Shown one piece after another: positions 1 to 11,600 of a stretch of DNA of 64,000 bases. A model generated the notes under the pieces. The model did no database searches. It was not told the DNA's origin and worked only from the letters and a program-made list of their open reading frames with translations. Position numbers and translations under genes: made by a program. Every line of letters starts with the position of its first letter. Positions within the stretch are counted from its first letter, which is position 1. The stretch is from Pyrenophora tritici-repentis (lineage: Eukaryota > Ascomycota > Dothideomycetes > Pleosporales > Pleosporaceae). The stretch is taken from positions 1 through 64,000 of the forward strand of contig NC_089398.1 in NCBI RefSeq assembly GCF_003171515.1. Direction: 5' to 3'.

Positions 1-96
1 TAACCCTAACCTAACCCTAACCCTAACCCTAACCCTAACCCTAACCCTAACCCTAACCCTAACCCTAACCCTAACCCTAACCCTAACCCTAACCCT
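1..96. repeat. Telomere repeat array (CCCTAA)n
   Basis: About sixteen CCCTAA units run from the first base, with one 5-base slip near position 9. The C-rich strand is the + strand, so the chromosome end lies at base 1 and the rest of the window is subtelomeric. The array stops at 96, where non-telomeric CT-rich sequence begins. Confidence 0.98.
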
Positions 97-1534
97 CCTC
101 TCTCTTAACTTCTAACTCTCCTCTAACTTCCCTCTTTCTTCTACTCTCCAATTCTACTCTCTATACCTCCTATTCTTATTTTCTTTACTTTCTACTTCTT
201 CTCTCCTACCTTTTCATTTTAATTCCCTACTCTTCTTCTTCTATCCCTTCACTCTTTACTTTCTTTACTTCTTCTCTTTTACTCTATAAACTCTTCTTTT
301 CTACTCTTCTACCCTTTCACTCTCTACTTTCCCTTTATTCTCTTTATTTCTTCTCTTCTCTTTTCTCCCCTCTTCTCTTTCACTTTCTCTCCTCTCTCTT
401 TCACTTATCTTCTTCTCCCTCTCTTACCCCTCTATCTTTTCTTCTCCTAATTTTCTTCTCCTCTTCTCTACTTTATCTCTACTTCATACCATCTTCTTTT
501 ATACTCTTCTTATTTCCTCTTCCTTAACTCTGTTCTTTTTTACTCTCCCCTACTCTTATATTTCTTCTCCCTTTTATCTTCTACTTATTAAACTTCTTCT
601 CTCTACTCTTCTACCTATTTCTCTCTTTTCTTTTCTACTATTATCTTCTTTCTACTTTCTACCTATTACCTCTTCCTATTCTTTTCTCTACTGTCCCTTT
701 CTTACTCTTCTTTATCTTCTTTACTCTACTTTCCTCTTTCTACCTTTTTCTCTTTTACCTTTCTTTCCTCTAATCTTTTTCTCTACTATCTTCTCCTTAA
801 TTTATTCTTTATACATACTGCACTTCTACTCCTTCTCCTTACTCTCTAATCACTACTTTTCTATTCTTACTTTCTACTTTCTAACTCTCTTTTCTCTTCT
901 TTCTACTTTTTACATTTCTCCCTTTGTCTTTATTTTCTTCTTCTTTTCTTACCGCTTTATAATACTTTTTTTATTTTTCTCTTCTATTTCTCCCTCCTTA
1001 TCACCGTTACTCTTATTCTTATTATTCCCTTTACTCTTACACTCACTAATACTATTATTACTACCTTTACTCCTACTCGTACTCTTACTCTCTTTCTCTT
1101 TCCTCTTACTTTTACGCTTACTTCTACTCTTACCTTCTTCTTTCTCTTTTAATAATCTACTTTTCTTTCCTCTCTTTTCTCTTTATCCTTTCTTCTTCTA
1201 ATATACCTCTTTCCTTATCTACTTCGTCTTAATTTCTAACTATCTTCTTTTATACTCTTCTTATTTATTTTCTCTTTTCGTTTACCTCCTTCTTTTCTTT
1301 CTATCCTCCTATACTTCTTCGATTCTCTTCTTCTTCTTTACTTCTCTCTACTTTTATATTTCTTCTTTCTTTTATCTTATACTTGTTAAACTTCTTCTCT
1401 CTACTCTACCCTCTCCTCTACCCTTTTTGTGATACCTTACAGCTTACTCTTACTCTCTCTCTCTTCTTTCTCTACTCTCTACTCTTACAATTTACCCTCT
1501 GCGCCCCCTTAATCTATCTTACCTTGATAAAACT

Positions 1535-1840
1535 CCTCTTCTTACTCTCTTTCTTTGCCTTTACCTCGATCTCTCTTGTATTTTCTTTCTCTACTATTAT
1601 TTTGCGTCTACAACTCCGCGCCCTCTCTTATCTATCTACCTCTAAAATATAATATTCTCTTATATTCTTTTCTACTACTCTCGCTTTTGTATTATTATTA
1701 CCGCAACGGCCGGCTTCTTGAAACTTAACCTCTTTTCCTCTGCCCTACCCTCTCCCTTCGCCCTTCCGCCTACTCTCAATCCCCTCTTTCTTGCTTTCTA
1801 TTAAACTCTCTTGTATTTCCTCCTCCCTAAAATCCCTTAC
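1535..1840. repeat. Diverged duplication, copy 1 (partner 3385-3690)
   Basis: This stretch aligns with 3385-3690 through shared strings such as CTCTTGTATTTTCTTTCTCTAC, ACCGCAAC and TTTCCTCCTC in the same order and orientation. Similarity seems to extend left to about 1385 and 3100 (TTTGTGA.ACCTTAC motif). The copies differ by many substitutions and small indels, so this is an old segmental duplication inside the CT-rich tract. Confidence 0.65.
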
Positions 1841-1920
1841 CCTCACTCTCTCCCTTACCCTCAATCTCTCCCTTACCCTCAATCTCTCCTTACCCTCAAT
1901 CTCTCCCTTACCCTCTCCCT
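1834..1920. repeat. 18-bp tandem repeat
   Basis: Four to five copies of CCCTTACCCTCAATCTCT lie head to tail, one with a missing C. The unit is pyrimidine-rich like its surroundings and contains the telomere-like core TTACCCT. Confidence 0.85.
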
Positions 1921-3384
1921 CTACTACTACACCTCCCCTCTTTTCCTCTCTCAACTTCTTTTACTCCTCTAACTTCCCTTTCCTCTCTCTTGATCTACTT
2001 TACTTTCCCTATTTCCTCTTCTTTCTACCTCTTTCTCTCCTACTTACCTCACTCCCTACTCCTTCCTTTTTCTCTCCTTCTACTAACCCTTTCGAATTTT
2101 TACTTTTAACTCTACTCTCTAACCTTTCTCTTCCTACTCCTTACTCATTACCTCTTCTCACCCTTTTTCTCTTTCTTCTCCGACTTTCTTTACTCACTCT
2201 ACTTCTCTTTTTCTACTACCTACTACTCCTCTTTACTTCCTTTCTATACTTCTTTCTTCTACTACTACCTACTTTACTCTCTCTTACCGCTTTCACTACT
2301 TCTACTTCTACTCTTACCCTTTTCTTTACTCTTGCTCTCTTTCTTGCTCTCTTTCTTCTTCACTTCTACTTCTCATTTTCCTTTTTCTCTCTCTTCCTTT
2401 CCTTTACTTCTGCTCTTACTCTTACTCTTTATTACTATTCTATTCTCTTATATCTATTTTCTTACTTTTCTATATTATATTAACTATCATCTCTCTCTTC
2501 TTCACTCTTTCTCTCTTCTTATATCTCTTCTCTTTTTTCTCTTTTACTATCTCTTCTATCCTCTTCTATTATCCCTACTCCCTTACCCTTCTTACTCTCC
2601 CTAACCCTGTAACCTTTCTTTATTTCTCTACTTCTCTTCTTCTACTACCTACTACTTCTCTTTACTTACCTACTTTCTTTACTTTTCCTTCTGCGTTTTA
2701 CTCTCTCTTACCGTTTTTATTACCTACTCCCTCTCTTCCTTTACCACTTCTACTCCTTCTTAACTTCCTACACTCTCTACTATCTACTCTTTACTCTACT
2801 CTTTACTCTACTCTTTACACGCTACTATCTACCCTTATAACACATACTCCTCTTCTTTATAATACCTTACTTATCTCTTCCTAACACTCCCTTTCTCTTT
2901 ATATCCTACTTACCTATGAAACCCTCTCTTCGCCCTACCTACTTGTGAAACCTCCTCTTCCCCCTTACTACTTGTTTCGCCTCCTTGTCTGTCCTATCTG
3001 CCCCGTCTGACTTGCTGTACTGCGCCCCCGGAACTCACTCCACCGCCTGCGTTCCTATAACCTAATTAATCCTACAATAACTACTCTTACTCCACCCTTT
3101 TTGTAACACCTTACGGGTCCACCCACCACCCCCTCTACTCTCTCCTCTACTCTTACTCTACCCTCTTTGTGACACCTTACGGCTTACTCTTACTCTCCCT
3201 CTTCTTTTCCTACTTCTCCCTTTCTCCTCCTAAATACTTCTTAACCCTAAAAACGGGGTGTTACTACTTATACGCCCTATCTAACTTCTTTTAACTCCTT
3301 ACTCTCTACTCTTACACCCTACCCTCTACTTCGCTCTACAACTCTGCGTCCTCTAAACCTACCTTATCTTATAAAAATTCTATT

Positions 3385-3690
3385 CTAACTCTCTTTCTAA
3401 CCCTTTACCTCTACCTCTCTTGTATTTTCTTTCTCTACCCTCCTTTTGCGCCCCTAAATCCCCGCCCCCTCTTACCTATTTACCCCTAACATATAATCCT
3501 CTCTTATATTCTCTTCTACTACTCTCGCCTTTGCATCTTCCTTACCGCAACCGGCGGCCTTCTTTAAACTCTACCTCTTTTCCTCTTTTCCTCTGCCCTA
3601 TGCTCTTGCTTTACGCTTCTGCCTACTCTGAAACCCCTCTTTCTTATTTTCTAGTAAACTCTCTTATATTTCCTCCTCTCTAAAACCCCC
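3385..3690. repeat. Diverged duplication, copy 2 (partner 1535-1840)
   Basis: Second copy of the module at 1535-1840, same orientation, diverged by substitutions and indels. It sits just left of the 19-bp tandem repeat and the TLH relics, so the CT-rich tract was built partly by repeated segmental duplication. Confidence 0.65.
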
Positions 3691-3782
3691 TATATATTAT
3701 TTACTATCCACTTTATTATTCTTAACTCTTTTTACTTACTTTCTCTAGTTATCTTCTTATACTATAATACCTAACCCTCTTT

Positions 3783-3870
3783 ACCCTCCCTGATCCTCTC
3801 TACCCTCCCTGATCCTCTCTACCCTCCCTGATCCTCTCTACCCTCCCTGATCCTCTCTACCCTCCCTGAC
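3783..3870. repeat. 19-bp tandem repeat
   Basis: About four and a half perfect copies of ACCCTCCCTGATCCTCTCT, then two decayed units with CCCTGACCCTTCCTCT. It lies immediately left of the first TLH relic. Confidence 0.9.
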
Positions 3871-3899
3871 CCTTCCTCTCCCTGACCCTTCCTCTCTCT

Positions 3900-4560
3900 A
3901 CCCCTAACCCTTTAACCGCGCCCTCCACTACTCTCTTACCTCCCTCTACCCTACCTCTTCCTCTATTAACCCCCCTATTAATACTCTGTTACACTATCAA
4001 TTTGCGTCTCGTACTATCCAATACTGCCCCGAACAATTCCTCTCCTACCCCTTACATTTCTCCTGCCTAACTCCCTACTAAATACATAACGAATAACCCT
4101 TATACAAATCTACTCTAACACAATCTTAACTGCTTCTTTTGTATTTCTCCTCCCCGTCACTAACATCTCCCTATTTTGTCCTCGCTTTGCTTATCACCCG
4201 CCCTTCGCATATTCCCTATCTATTCCCCTACTATCCTAATTGCCTGTCTTACTACTCTACCTGCCTAAACTCCTGTTATCACTGCCGTATTAAACTCTAC
4301 TACCCGCCTTGTCGCTCCTGCTCCTACTGCTCTACCCTCCTCTCTACTATATCTCCTCTTTATTACTGCTCTTTGCTGCTGTCTATCTCCTTGTCCGCTT
4401 GTCTACACACTAAAAATCTCTCCTCCTCTTCTTTATATCTCTCTTCGCCTCCTTGCCCCTCCAAATACTTTTCTAATACTCGCCTTCTATATCTTATTAC
4501 CCACTCTTTCCCCTCTACATACTACCTAACGAATTGCTCTTCTACCTTATTTTGCCTGTA
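3900..4560 (-). pseudogene. Decayed relic of TLH helicase 3' end (outer)
   Basis: Order and spacing of short strings follow the 3' part of the helicase gene at about 15060-15490: an AACCGCGCC start, a TTAATAC block, GCCC.GAACAATTCCT, then CTGCCTAAACTCCTGTTATCACTGC matching the GAACTCCTGCTGCCGCTGC segment, and CCGCCTTG. Most G of the intact gene are replaced, frames are broken and nothing is translatable. Homology is inferred by eye from the colinear strings. Confidence 0.55.
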
Positions 4561-4689
4561 ATCTAATCCTCCTTTATCTCCTTATGAATATTTTTATTCT
4601 TCTATTCATTTCTTACCTATCCCTCTCTTTATTCTGTAACCCTAACCCTTTCTTCCTTCTATACCCTAACCCTGTCTTATCTACTATAA

Positions 4690-5250
4690 ATCCTCTTCTC
4701 CCCTTTAACCCCGCCCCCTAACGCTTTCCTACCTCCCTCTACCTAAACGCTGCCCTAATAAACCCCCCGTGAATACTCCTTTATACTGTTAATTTGCATC
4801 TCTTACCTTCTAATACCGCCCCTAACAATTCCTTTCCTACTCTACCTCCCACCAAAAACGCCCCTAATAACCCTTAAACTGAATCGGCTCTAAAACAATC
4901 GTAATCGCTTCTTTTACACTTCCCCCCTCCCCTCACCAACATCTCCCTATATTTTCCTCGCTTCGCCCATTATCCGCCCCTTTGCATATTCCCTATCCAT
5001 TCCCCTACCATCCTAATTCCCTACCTCACTACTCTACCTCCCTAAACTCCTGTTGCCGCTGCTGTATTCACCTCCGCCACCCGCCTTGTCGCTCCTGCTC
5101 CTGCTCCTGCTGCTCCAACCCTCCCTGCCCCTCCTCATCTCTCCTCTCCACCACATCCATCCTTCCCCTCTCTCTCTTCTGTTCCTCTCTCTTCTTTCCT
5201 TTCCTCTTCATCTATTTCTATCTCTCCTTATTTTTAATCTAATTTACTCG
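4690..5250 (-). pseudogene. Decayed relic of TLH helicase 3' end (inner)
   Basis: A second, better kept relic. It matches 15060-15500 in order: AACCCCGCC, TTTCCTACCTC, TTAATA..CCCCC, ACTATTCCTTTCC-like AACAATTCCTTTCC, CACCAAAAACG, TAACCCTTAAACTGAAT, then AAACTCCTGTTGCCGCTGCTGTAT and CGCCTTGTCGCT. The intact counterpart encodes the Cys-rich C-terminal part of the helicase. Relics 3900-4560 and 4690-5250 are tandem, so at least two TLH-type modules once lay nearer the telomere. Confidence 0.65.
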
Positions 5251-6244
5251 CTTTTATCACTTAATCTATATAACATCTACTAAATACCCTAACTCGGAAA
5301 CTTTTCCTATTGCCACTATATCTTCTCTCTTCTTCCCTTTACCTCGGCCTATACCCTTCTCTGCAATAACCTCTGTTGTTTATTGTTCTCCTCTATTATA
5401 AACGGCTGACTCTAATAAAACTCTCTTATTAACCTATTCGTTTCTGTACACCCTAACCCCTACTTGCTCTAAAACTGTCTTACGAATCCCTCTATTAAAT
5501 TTACTTTAACTCTCTGTTCTACTAACCTCCTATCTATCCCTATGCTACTCTATTCTTGCTTCCCTATACTAATCCTAACAACCTTGCTATAAATACCCTC
5601 GAAACTAACAATCTTTTATATCTGCTGTCTAATCTCCTCCGTATCTATTATCTTCTTATTGCTTGTATACACACGTTATACCATTCGCTATACTAAACAC
5701 AACCTAAATACTTCTTCAACTATCTCCTTTGCCTACTACCTCTTAGTTCTCTAATACTGTTGTATATTGTGTCGGCTCTGTCCTTCGCCTACCGCCGTCT
5801 ATATACCGCATCGCATTATCTACTACCCTATATACCTCTATCACTATTCTGCGTCGGTAAACTTAAACTCTACCTACTGTATGCACGTCCAACACGGCCT
5901 GCCTCGTCTTACTACTGTTGCTTAAATACCCACTATGCATTATTGTACTGTACCTTAACTCTATCCTTATCCTTATTACTACTGCTGTTCTTGCTACTCT
6001 CTCTTTACTTGCTCTATATTTTTCTTTACTTCTCTTTCTATTTTCTTTACTTCTCCTTCTTTCTCTTTATCTTTTGCTTCTCATGTCCTTCTCTATAAAC
6101 TTCCTTATCTTTCTCTCTCTTTCTTCTTCTACCTATCTTCTATTCCCTTTACTATACTCCTCTTAAATTATATCGGGTTTCTTTTATTCTTCTTTCTTTT
6201 CTAACATCTCTTTTTAATATTATTGAAACATAATCTCTTATATC
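5251..6244. other. No recognisable gene; A/T/C-rich decayed sequence
   Basis: About 1 kb between the inner TLH relic and the start of block A. It is less pyrimidine-pure than the outer tract. All frames hold many stops and no domain can be read. It could be more remote TLH or transposon relic. Bases from about 6175 are very T-rich. Confidence 0.5.
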
Positions 6245-8064
6245 TTTTTTATTTATATCTTCTTCTTATGACTCTACTTTTATATAAACTTAATCTTTTC
6301 TTCTATCTTCTTATTAATGTATTCCTAATAACTTGCTCTGTCTTCTACTACAATCCTAATCCTTAAATCCTACTTAATTCTATGCTTGATTTCTTTCTTA
6401 AACACTATCTAATATATACTACAAACTATACCTGTTTTACCTACCTCATCTATCGATTATGAATCTCACCAACTTTATACTCTCTCTTTTCGAATCTTTC
6501 TTTTCTTTGCTTTATACCTGCATACTTATTTTTAACATAAATAACTCTTCTTTAAACTTTTGCTCTTACTATACCCTTACTGTGCTTATTACTCTTACTA
6601 CTGTTACTATCTTTGCCTCTATTATAATTACTCTTGCTTCTACCACGGCTACGGCTGCTATTCTTGTAACTTTTCCTTCTATCGCGACTATCACTCTTAC
6701 TGTCTATTCAATTACGGTTACGGGTTCTACTATTGCAACTCCCGCTGTTCCTGCCGTCCTTGCTGCTTTTAACATGCTCGTTATTACTCCTACGGCTACT
6801 ACTACACCTGTGTTTACTGCCGCTTCTACAAATATCGCCACTGCGGCCCCTACGCTTCCTATTCTTGCTATCCACTCCGTCCTTGCTGCTCTCGCCATTC
6901 CAGCTGCTCCTGCTGTCCTCGCTGCTCCTGCTCTCGCTAATTACGCTCCTACTATTTCCGCCCTTACTGCTCTTACTCCTGCAGCTTTTACTCTTAATGC
7001 GCCTACTCCTACGGTTACTGCTCTTATTGCTGCTACTCTTAATGCTCTAGCTCTCACTGCTATTGCTCTCGCTACTCTCGCTATTCTTGCTACTACTACT
7101 GTCCCTGCTGTCGCCAACCTCGCTTCTATCGCTATCCTTACTGCGACCACTCTCCCTGCTCCTATTATTTTCGCTGCTTGTAACACCCTCGTTGCTGCCG
7201 CCTTTAAAGCTCCTACCCTTGCTACTCCTGCTATTCTTACTGCTCCTGCTCCTACGGCTCTTACTTCTACGTCCTGCTCTTGCTACTCTTACTCCTACCG
7301 CTCTTACTCCTCCGCATTCCGCAATCCTCCCTATTACTGCTTCTGCTCTCGCCACTTCCTCTATCTCTACTATCCCCGTCCTTCTTGCTGCTCTCGCTTT
7401 CCCCGCTGTTCCCGCTGTCTCTACTGCTCTCTTCTGCCCCTTACCTCCTACGCCTCCTCCACCTGCGGTAACTGCGGTTTCGGCGGCCGCTACCGCTCCT
7501 CTTGTCGCTGCTCTTACTACCCTCGCTACTTTCGCTTTCCTTGCTGCTCTTAATATCTTCGCTATCAATCCTACGGCTTCTGTTCTCGCTGCTCCTGATA
7601 CTCTTACTATCTCTACTGTCCTTACTTTGTCCCTTGTCCTTGTAACTTGCACTGCTCTTAATATTCTTATTACTACTCCTACTACCCCTGCACCTGTTGC
7701 CGCTTCTGCCCCTGCTATCCTTGCTGCTTATAATATCCTTACTTCTACCTCTTACCTCTTACAGCTTATATACACCTCCGGCTACTGCTATTGCTACTGC
7801 TACTCTCCTACTTTCGCTATCCTCGCTACTCTTACTGTCCTTACTATCCTCGCTGTTCTTACTATCCTCGCTGTCCTCATTATCCTCGCTGCTTCCGCTG
7901 TCCTTACAATCCTCGCTGTCCTCGTTGTCCTCGCTGCTTCCGCTGTCCTTACAATCCTCGCTGTCCTCGTTGTCCTCGCTGCTTCCGCTGTCCTTTCTAC
8001 CCTTACTGCCCTTACTATCCTCGCTGTTCCCGCTGTCCTTGCAATCGCTACAATTAACTTAATA
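6245..8064. repeat. Duplication block A, outer part (Ser/Glu/Asp-like repeats)
   Basis: From the run of T at 6245 this is a near-identical direct copy of 34617-36478 (offset 28372 at the left end). It is built of GCT, CTC, ATC, GTC and ACT triplets. On the minus strand in one frame these read as Ser, Glu, Asp, Lys and Asn, giving strings like SEDSKDSKSSED. On the plus strand they read as Ala/Leu/Thr/Val, which is why long meaningless + ORFs appear. The favoured frame shifts near 7275, so it is not one clean coding sequence. Copia-1 interrupts the block at 8065. Confidence 0.8.
7891..7990. repeat. 45-bp minisatellite, two units in block A
   Basis: The 45-bp unit starting TCCGCTGTCCTTACAATCC occurs twice here and three times in block B (36263-36407). 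Unit length is a multiple of three, so gain or loss keeps the minus-strand Ser/Glu/Asp frame. Confidence 0.85.
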
Positions 8065-8299
8065 TGTTAAGAATATGTTAGGTTCAGTCCAGGTCGGCGA
8101 GGTGAGGTTCGTGGAGTAAGCCCGAGCAGAAGGACCGACGCGGAATGATGATCTGTCATGTACGTCCTAAGATCATCATAACAACAAGTAGATAGAACAA
8201 TAGCTCTTAGTGAAGTTCAATCCAATACAGGGTTACCTTTCGTACCTCTACTCGGTCGCCTATGGTAGTCATACCACCAGAGGAGACCTTGTTCTAACA
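8065..8299 (+). repeat. Copia-1 5' LTR
   Basis: Begins TGTTAAGAATATG and ends CTTGTTCTAACA. Identical by eye to 13226-13460. It should carry the promoter and the R region. Its tail contains TAGTCATACCACCAGAG, resembling the end of the solo LTR at 54968-55210. Confidence 0.95.
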
Positions 8300-8313
8300 G
8301 GTTATGAGCCCGG
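8300..8313 (+). other. Copia-1 primer-binding site (half-tRNA type)
   Basis: GGTTATGAGCCCGG directly follows the LTR. It is complementary to the anticodon arm of initiator methionine tRNA (GGGCTCATAACC). In Drosophila copia this tRNA half primes reverse transcription, and the same mode is inferred here. Confidence 0.8.
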
Positions 8314-8351
8314 TTGCCTAACCCAACGTTATTGTTTTCAAACACCTACCC

Positions 8352-8600
8352 GAGTCACGAAGGACTCAGATTCAAGAAGGAATCAAAACATCCACCCAAG
8401 TCACGAAGGACTTAGATTCAAGAAGGAATCAGAAAAGAAAAGAAAAGAAGTCGTGTACAACGCGGTTAACACGCAATCACACTTAAATACACCGTCTCTA
8501 CACCCGAGAACCGATAACGACTGCACCGCCCGCAGAATATCACCCGGATCGCCCGCATCGCCCGCATCGCCTGTATCGCCCGCATCGCCCGCATCACCTA
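8352..8600 (+). repeat. Short direct repeats in Copia-1 leader
   Basis: Two 46-bp copies around GTCACGAAGGACT..GATTCAAG lie at 8352-8440, followed by GCATCGCCC-type 9-bp repeats at about 8545-8600. They sit in the untranslated leader between the primer site and the gag start. Confidence 0.7.
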
Positions 8601-8664
8601 CACTCTTAGCATCATACCACGTACCTTGCTCGCATAATAGTCTCACCAACTCAAAACACACAAG

Positions 8665-11600
8665 ATGGCTGTAGAGAAGGAAGAATGGAAGATTCCCCAA
8701 CTTACAGCTGAAAACCACGATACTTGGTTCCGCCGAAACAAGGTCAAGCTTAAGGGGAAGAAAGTCTTCTATGTCTGCGAGAAAAACCTGGTACAGCACT
8801 GCCAAATAGCAATAGCCGGTGAACTAACGGAGGCTATGGAAGAGTTGGAAATTGCTGAAGCAGACAAGCATACTAAGATCCGCGTCAACATTGAAAAAAG
8901 AGACAAGTACCTAGAAGATGAAGCCACTGCAATCGATCTCTTGTTTCGGTCGCTTACTGAAGATGACCAAGCCCTTATTGACGAATACGACACTGCCTTC
9001 CAGTTCTGGGCCTACCTACAAAAGAAGTACACCCAAACTGACGCCACAACCGCCAACATTTACATGACCAGAATTCAAACGTTCACATTCAATCCTGGGA
9101 ACACAATTGTTGGATCATGGGAAAAGCTAAAGGAATACCGACGCAAACTCGTAGCAGCAGACGCTGACACCAACGGAGCTTACAAGGACTCTGCACTACT
9201 ACTCGTTCTTATTAGATCACTCCCGAAAGAATTTAAGACTACGATTGACACCTTAAACGCCCAACTTAACCTTACGGTTGAACAGAAACTTAAGTTTCTG
9301 GAAGAGAAGGAGGTTCGAGACCAGCAAGACGCCGACGAAAAAGCTCTCCCAGCATTCCGGAAGACGGAGAAGTATGTTCCGCCTTACAAGCGCCGAAATC
9401 ACAAGAGCTCACCACTATCGTCTGACTCCGAATCTGGTACTAAGTTTATGGTCCAATGCTTCCTTTGTGACGGAGCCCATGGCGTACGAGACTGTCCAAG
9501 ACGTGAGAGAGCTCGAAAGCTCCTTAAGGAATACGACGCTAAGAAATCATCTAAGCCGCCTATTAAGACACTCAAGCAAAGGAATTCTCACAAAAAGACT
9601 GGCAAAGCATATGGAGCCGAAGAAGTCAATTCAGAGTCAGATGAATTATCCGAGACCTCAGACTCTGAACCCGAGGAAATTGAGACATGCCGTCTCTCAA
9701 AAGACATTGTCGGTAAGGCCTCTCCATCTACTTGGGCTGCCGACACTGGCGCCTCCTCCCACATGTCTGACCAACCCTCATTGTTTAGACGAATGATCAA
9801 GATCAAGCGAAGACTAGTTCGGGTTGGAGGGGGAGAATTATATGCAGACTGGAAAGGAGAAGCTCAAGTGGTGTGTAAAGACGGATCGTCGACATGGTTG
9901 TCAGAAGTACTGCTTGTACCTAACCTTGGAGTCAATTTGTTATCAGGGAGAAGAATTTGCGCAGCAGGCCTGAAGGGTCGTTTCAATTCACACGTACTAT
10001 GCTTCAAACTAGGAAAGGAGATCATTATTAAAGCAACTATGGACGACGGCCTCTACGTAGTGTCACACATTGCCGATGGATACCACGAGACAGCATTCCT
10101 AGGCACGGAACCCCATACACCAGTTAAGAGCGAGCTTAAGGTTAATGAAAAGGAGAGATACCTGCTGTATCACAGACGTTTCGCACACCTAGGACCTACA
10201 AAGATTGCCAAACTCCACGAAGTTACAACTCTCCAGAAGAAGATTCAAGTTCCAGAGAAGATTGAAATCTGCGAAGTGTGTTCCCTGACAAAGATGAAGA
10301 ACAGCATCCCTAAGCAGCTAAGAGAGCACAAGGCCACGAAGCTAGCCTTAGTACAGTTTGACATTGCTGGACCCTTTCCAACATCTCTACGAGGAAACAG
10401 GTGGTTCCTCCAAATTATTGATAGCTACACGCGGAAAAACTGGGTTATCCCGCTGAAGAAAAAGGGAGACGCACAACGGGAACTCCGAATCTGGAAGACC
10501 TTTGTAGAACATCAAACTGGCGAGAAAGTCAAAGCTGCTGGAACCGACAATGCACCAGAACTTCTACAGCAAGCTGAGGAATGGAGAGTTACACAAGGCG
10601 TGGAAATTCAGCCTACAACAATTGCTTCCTCACACCAGAATGGACCAGCCGAGCGAAACATCCAAACTGCTGAAGCTGATATGAGAGCAATGTTGAAAGA
10701 CGCTGGTTTACCAATTGAGTTTTGGGATGAAGCTGTCGAAGCAGACGCATACCTACGCAACCGTACAAACACAGGACCTATGATCAATGGAAAGCAAGTC
10801 AGTCCTGAAGAGGCATTCACAGGAACGAAACCATCCATTGACCACATCCGTGTATGGGGGAGCAAATGCTATTCGTACATCAACCCTAAAACGATTCCAG
10901 CAGACCAACGACATGACAAGCTCGTGGACCGTGGCAGAATTGGAGTATTTATGGGATATTCTGAGACAACAAATAAGCAGTTCAAGTTCTATTCGCCAGA
11001 GCTTGGATACACCTCAAGGACAAGCCGATTGTCAGTGGACGAATACACCCCTGGAGGGAAAGTTGAACTACGACTGCGAAACATACCAGCTGGACCACAA
11101 GGAACGCAGAATACGATGCCAGACCGAAAACCAAGAGGAAGACCTAGGAAGGATCTAGAATTATCTCCTGCCGAACGAATGGAACCAACTCCTACCGAAC
11201 GAATGGAACCATCTCCTGCAGAACCAATGGAACCATCTCCTACCGAACCAATGGAACCATCTCCTGCAGAACCAATAGAACCAGTTTCCGAGAACCTAAT
11301 GGAACCATCTTCGGCAGAGCTAACTCATGAACCAGTGAAGCGTCACAGAGGAAGACCAAGGAGGCTAACTACTATTCCTCCTACTGCACCATCTGATGAG
11401 CGGGTTCCTAATCTTGTGAACGAAGAGGGGCCCGAAGAACCGTGTACCCAGTCTGTACGAGAAAAGGAGATTCCACGATACTTCACTAGACAAGCCAAAC
11501 GGAAGAGGTCTAACGAAGAGATTGTTGAGGACGAGAGATTTAGCAAGATCGTTAAAGCTATGCTAGCCCAAGTTGGCCTTACAGAAGAGCAAACACGACT

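Larger units (their letters stand above)
97..6244. repeat. Subtelomeric polypyrimidine tract
   Basis: The + strand is almost all C and T with some A; I count only five G between 97 and 960. G rises slowly to the right but stays rare to about 5250. Translations on + are Leu/Ser/Phe/Tyr strings and show no domain, so I call no gene apart from the relics listed separately. Telomere-like CCCTAACCCT pieces occur near 2590, 4640 and 4660. The tract looks like old TLH-type subtelomere copies that have lost G from the + strand. Whether mutation bias or repeat expansion caused this cannot be told here. Confidence 0.85.

Noticed and set aside
3783..3870. CRISPR-like array
   Set aside because: The 19-bp units are contiguous with no spacers, and the sequence is eukaryotic subtelomere.
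1383..6166. Many + strand ORFs of 60-230 codons in the pyrimidine tract
   Set aside because: They are Leu/Ser/Tyr/Phe strings produced by a sequence with few purines, so few stops. No domain, and frames open only by composition.
6459..8070. Plus-strand ORFs of 335-375 codons in blocks A and B (6459, 7063, 34831, 35435)
   Set aside because: Ala/Leu/Thr/Val runs come from the triplet repeat. The antisense Ser/Glu/Asp frame is the more plausible reading, and even that is not continuous.
8210..8674. 154-codon ORF across the Copia-1 LTR and leader
   Set aside because: It covers the LTR end, primer site and leader repeats, and overlaps the real Gag start.
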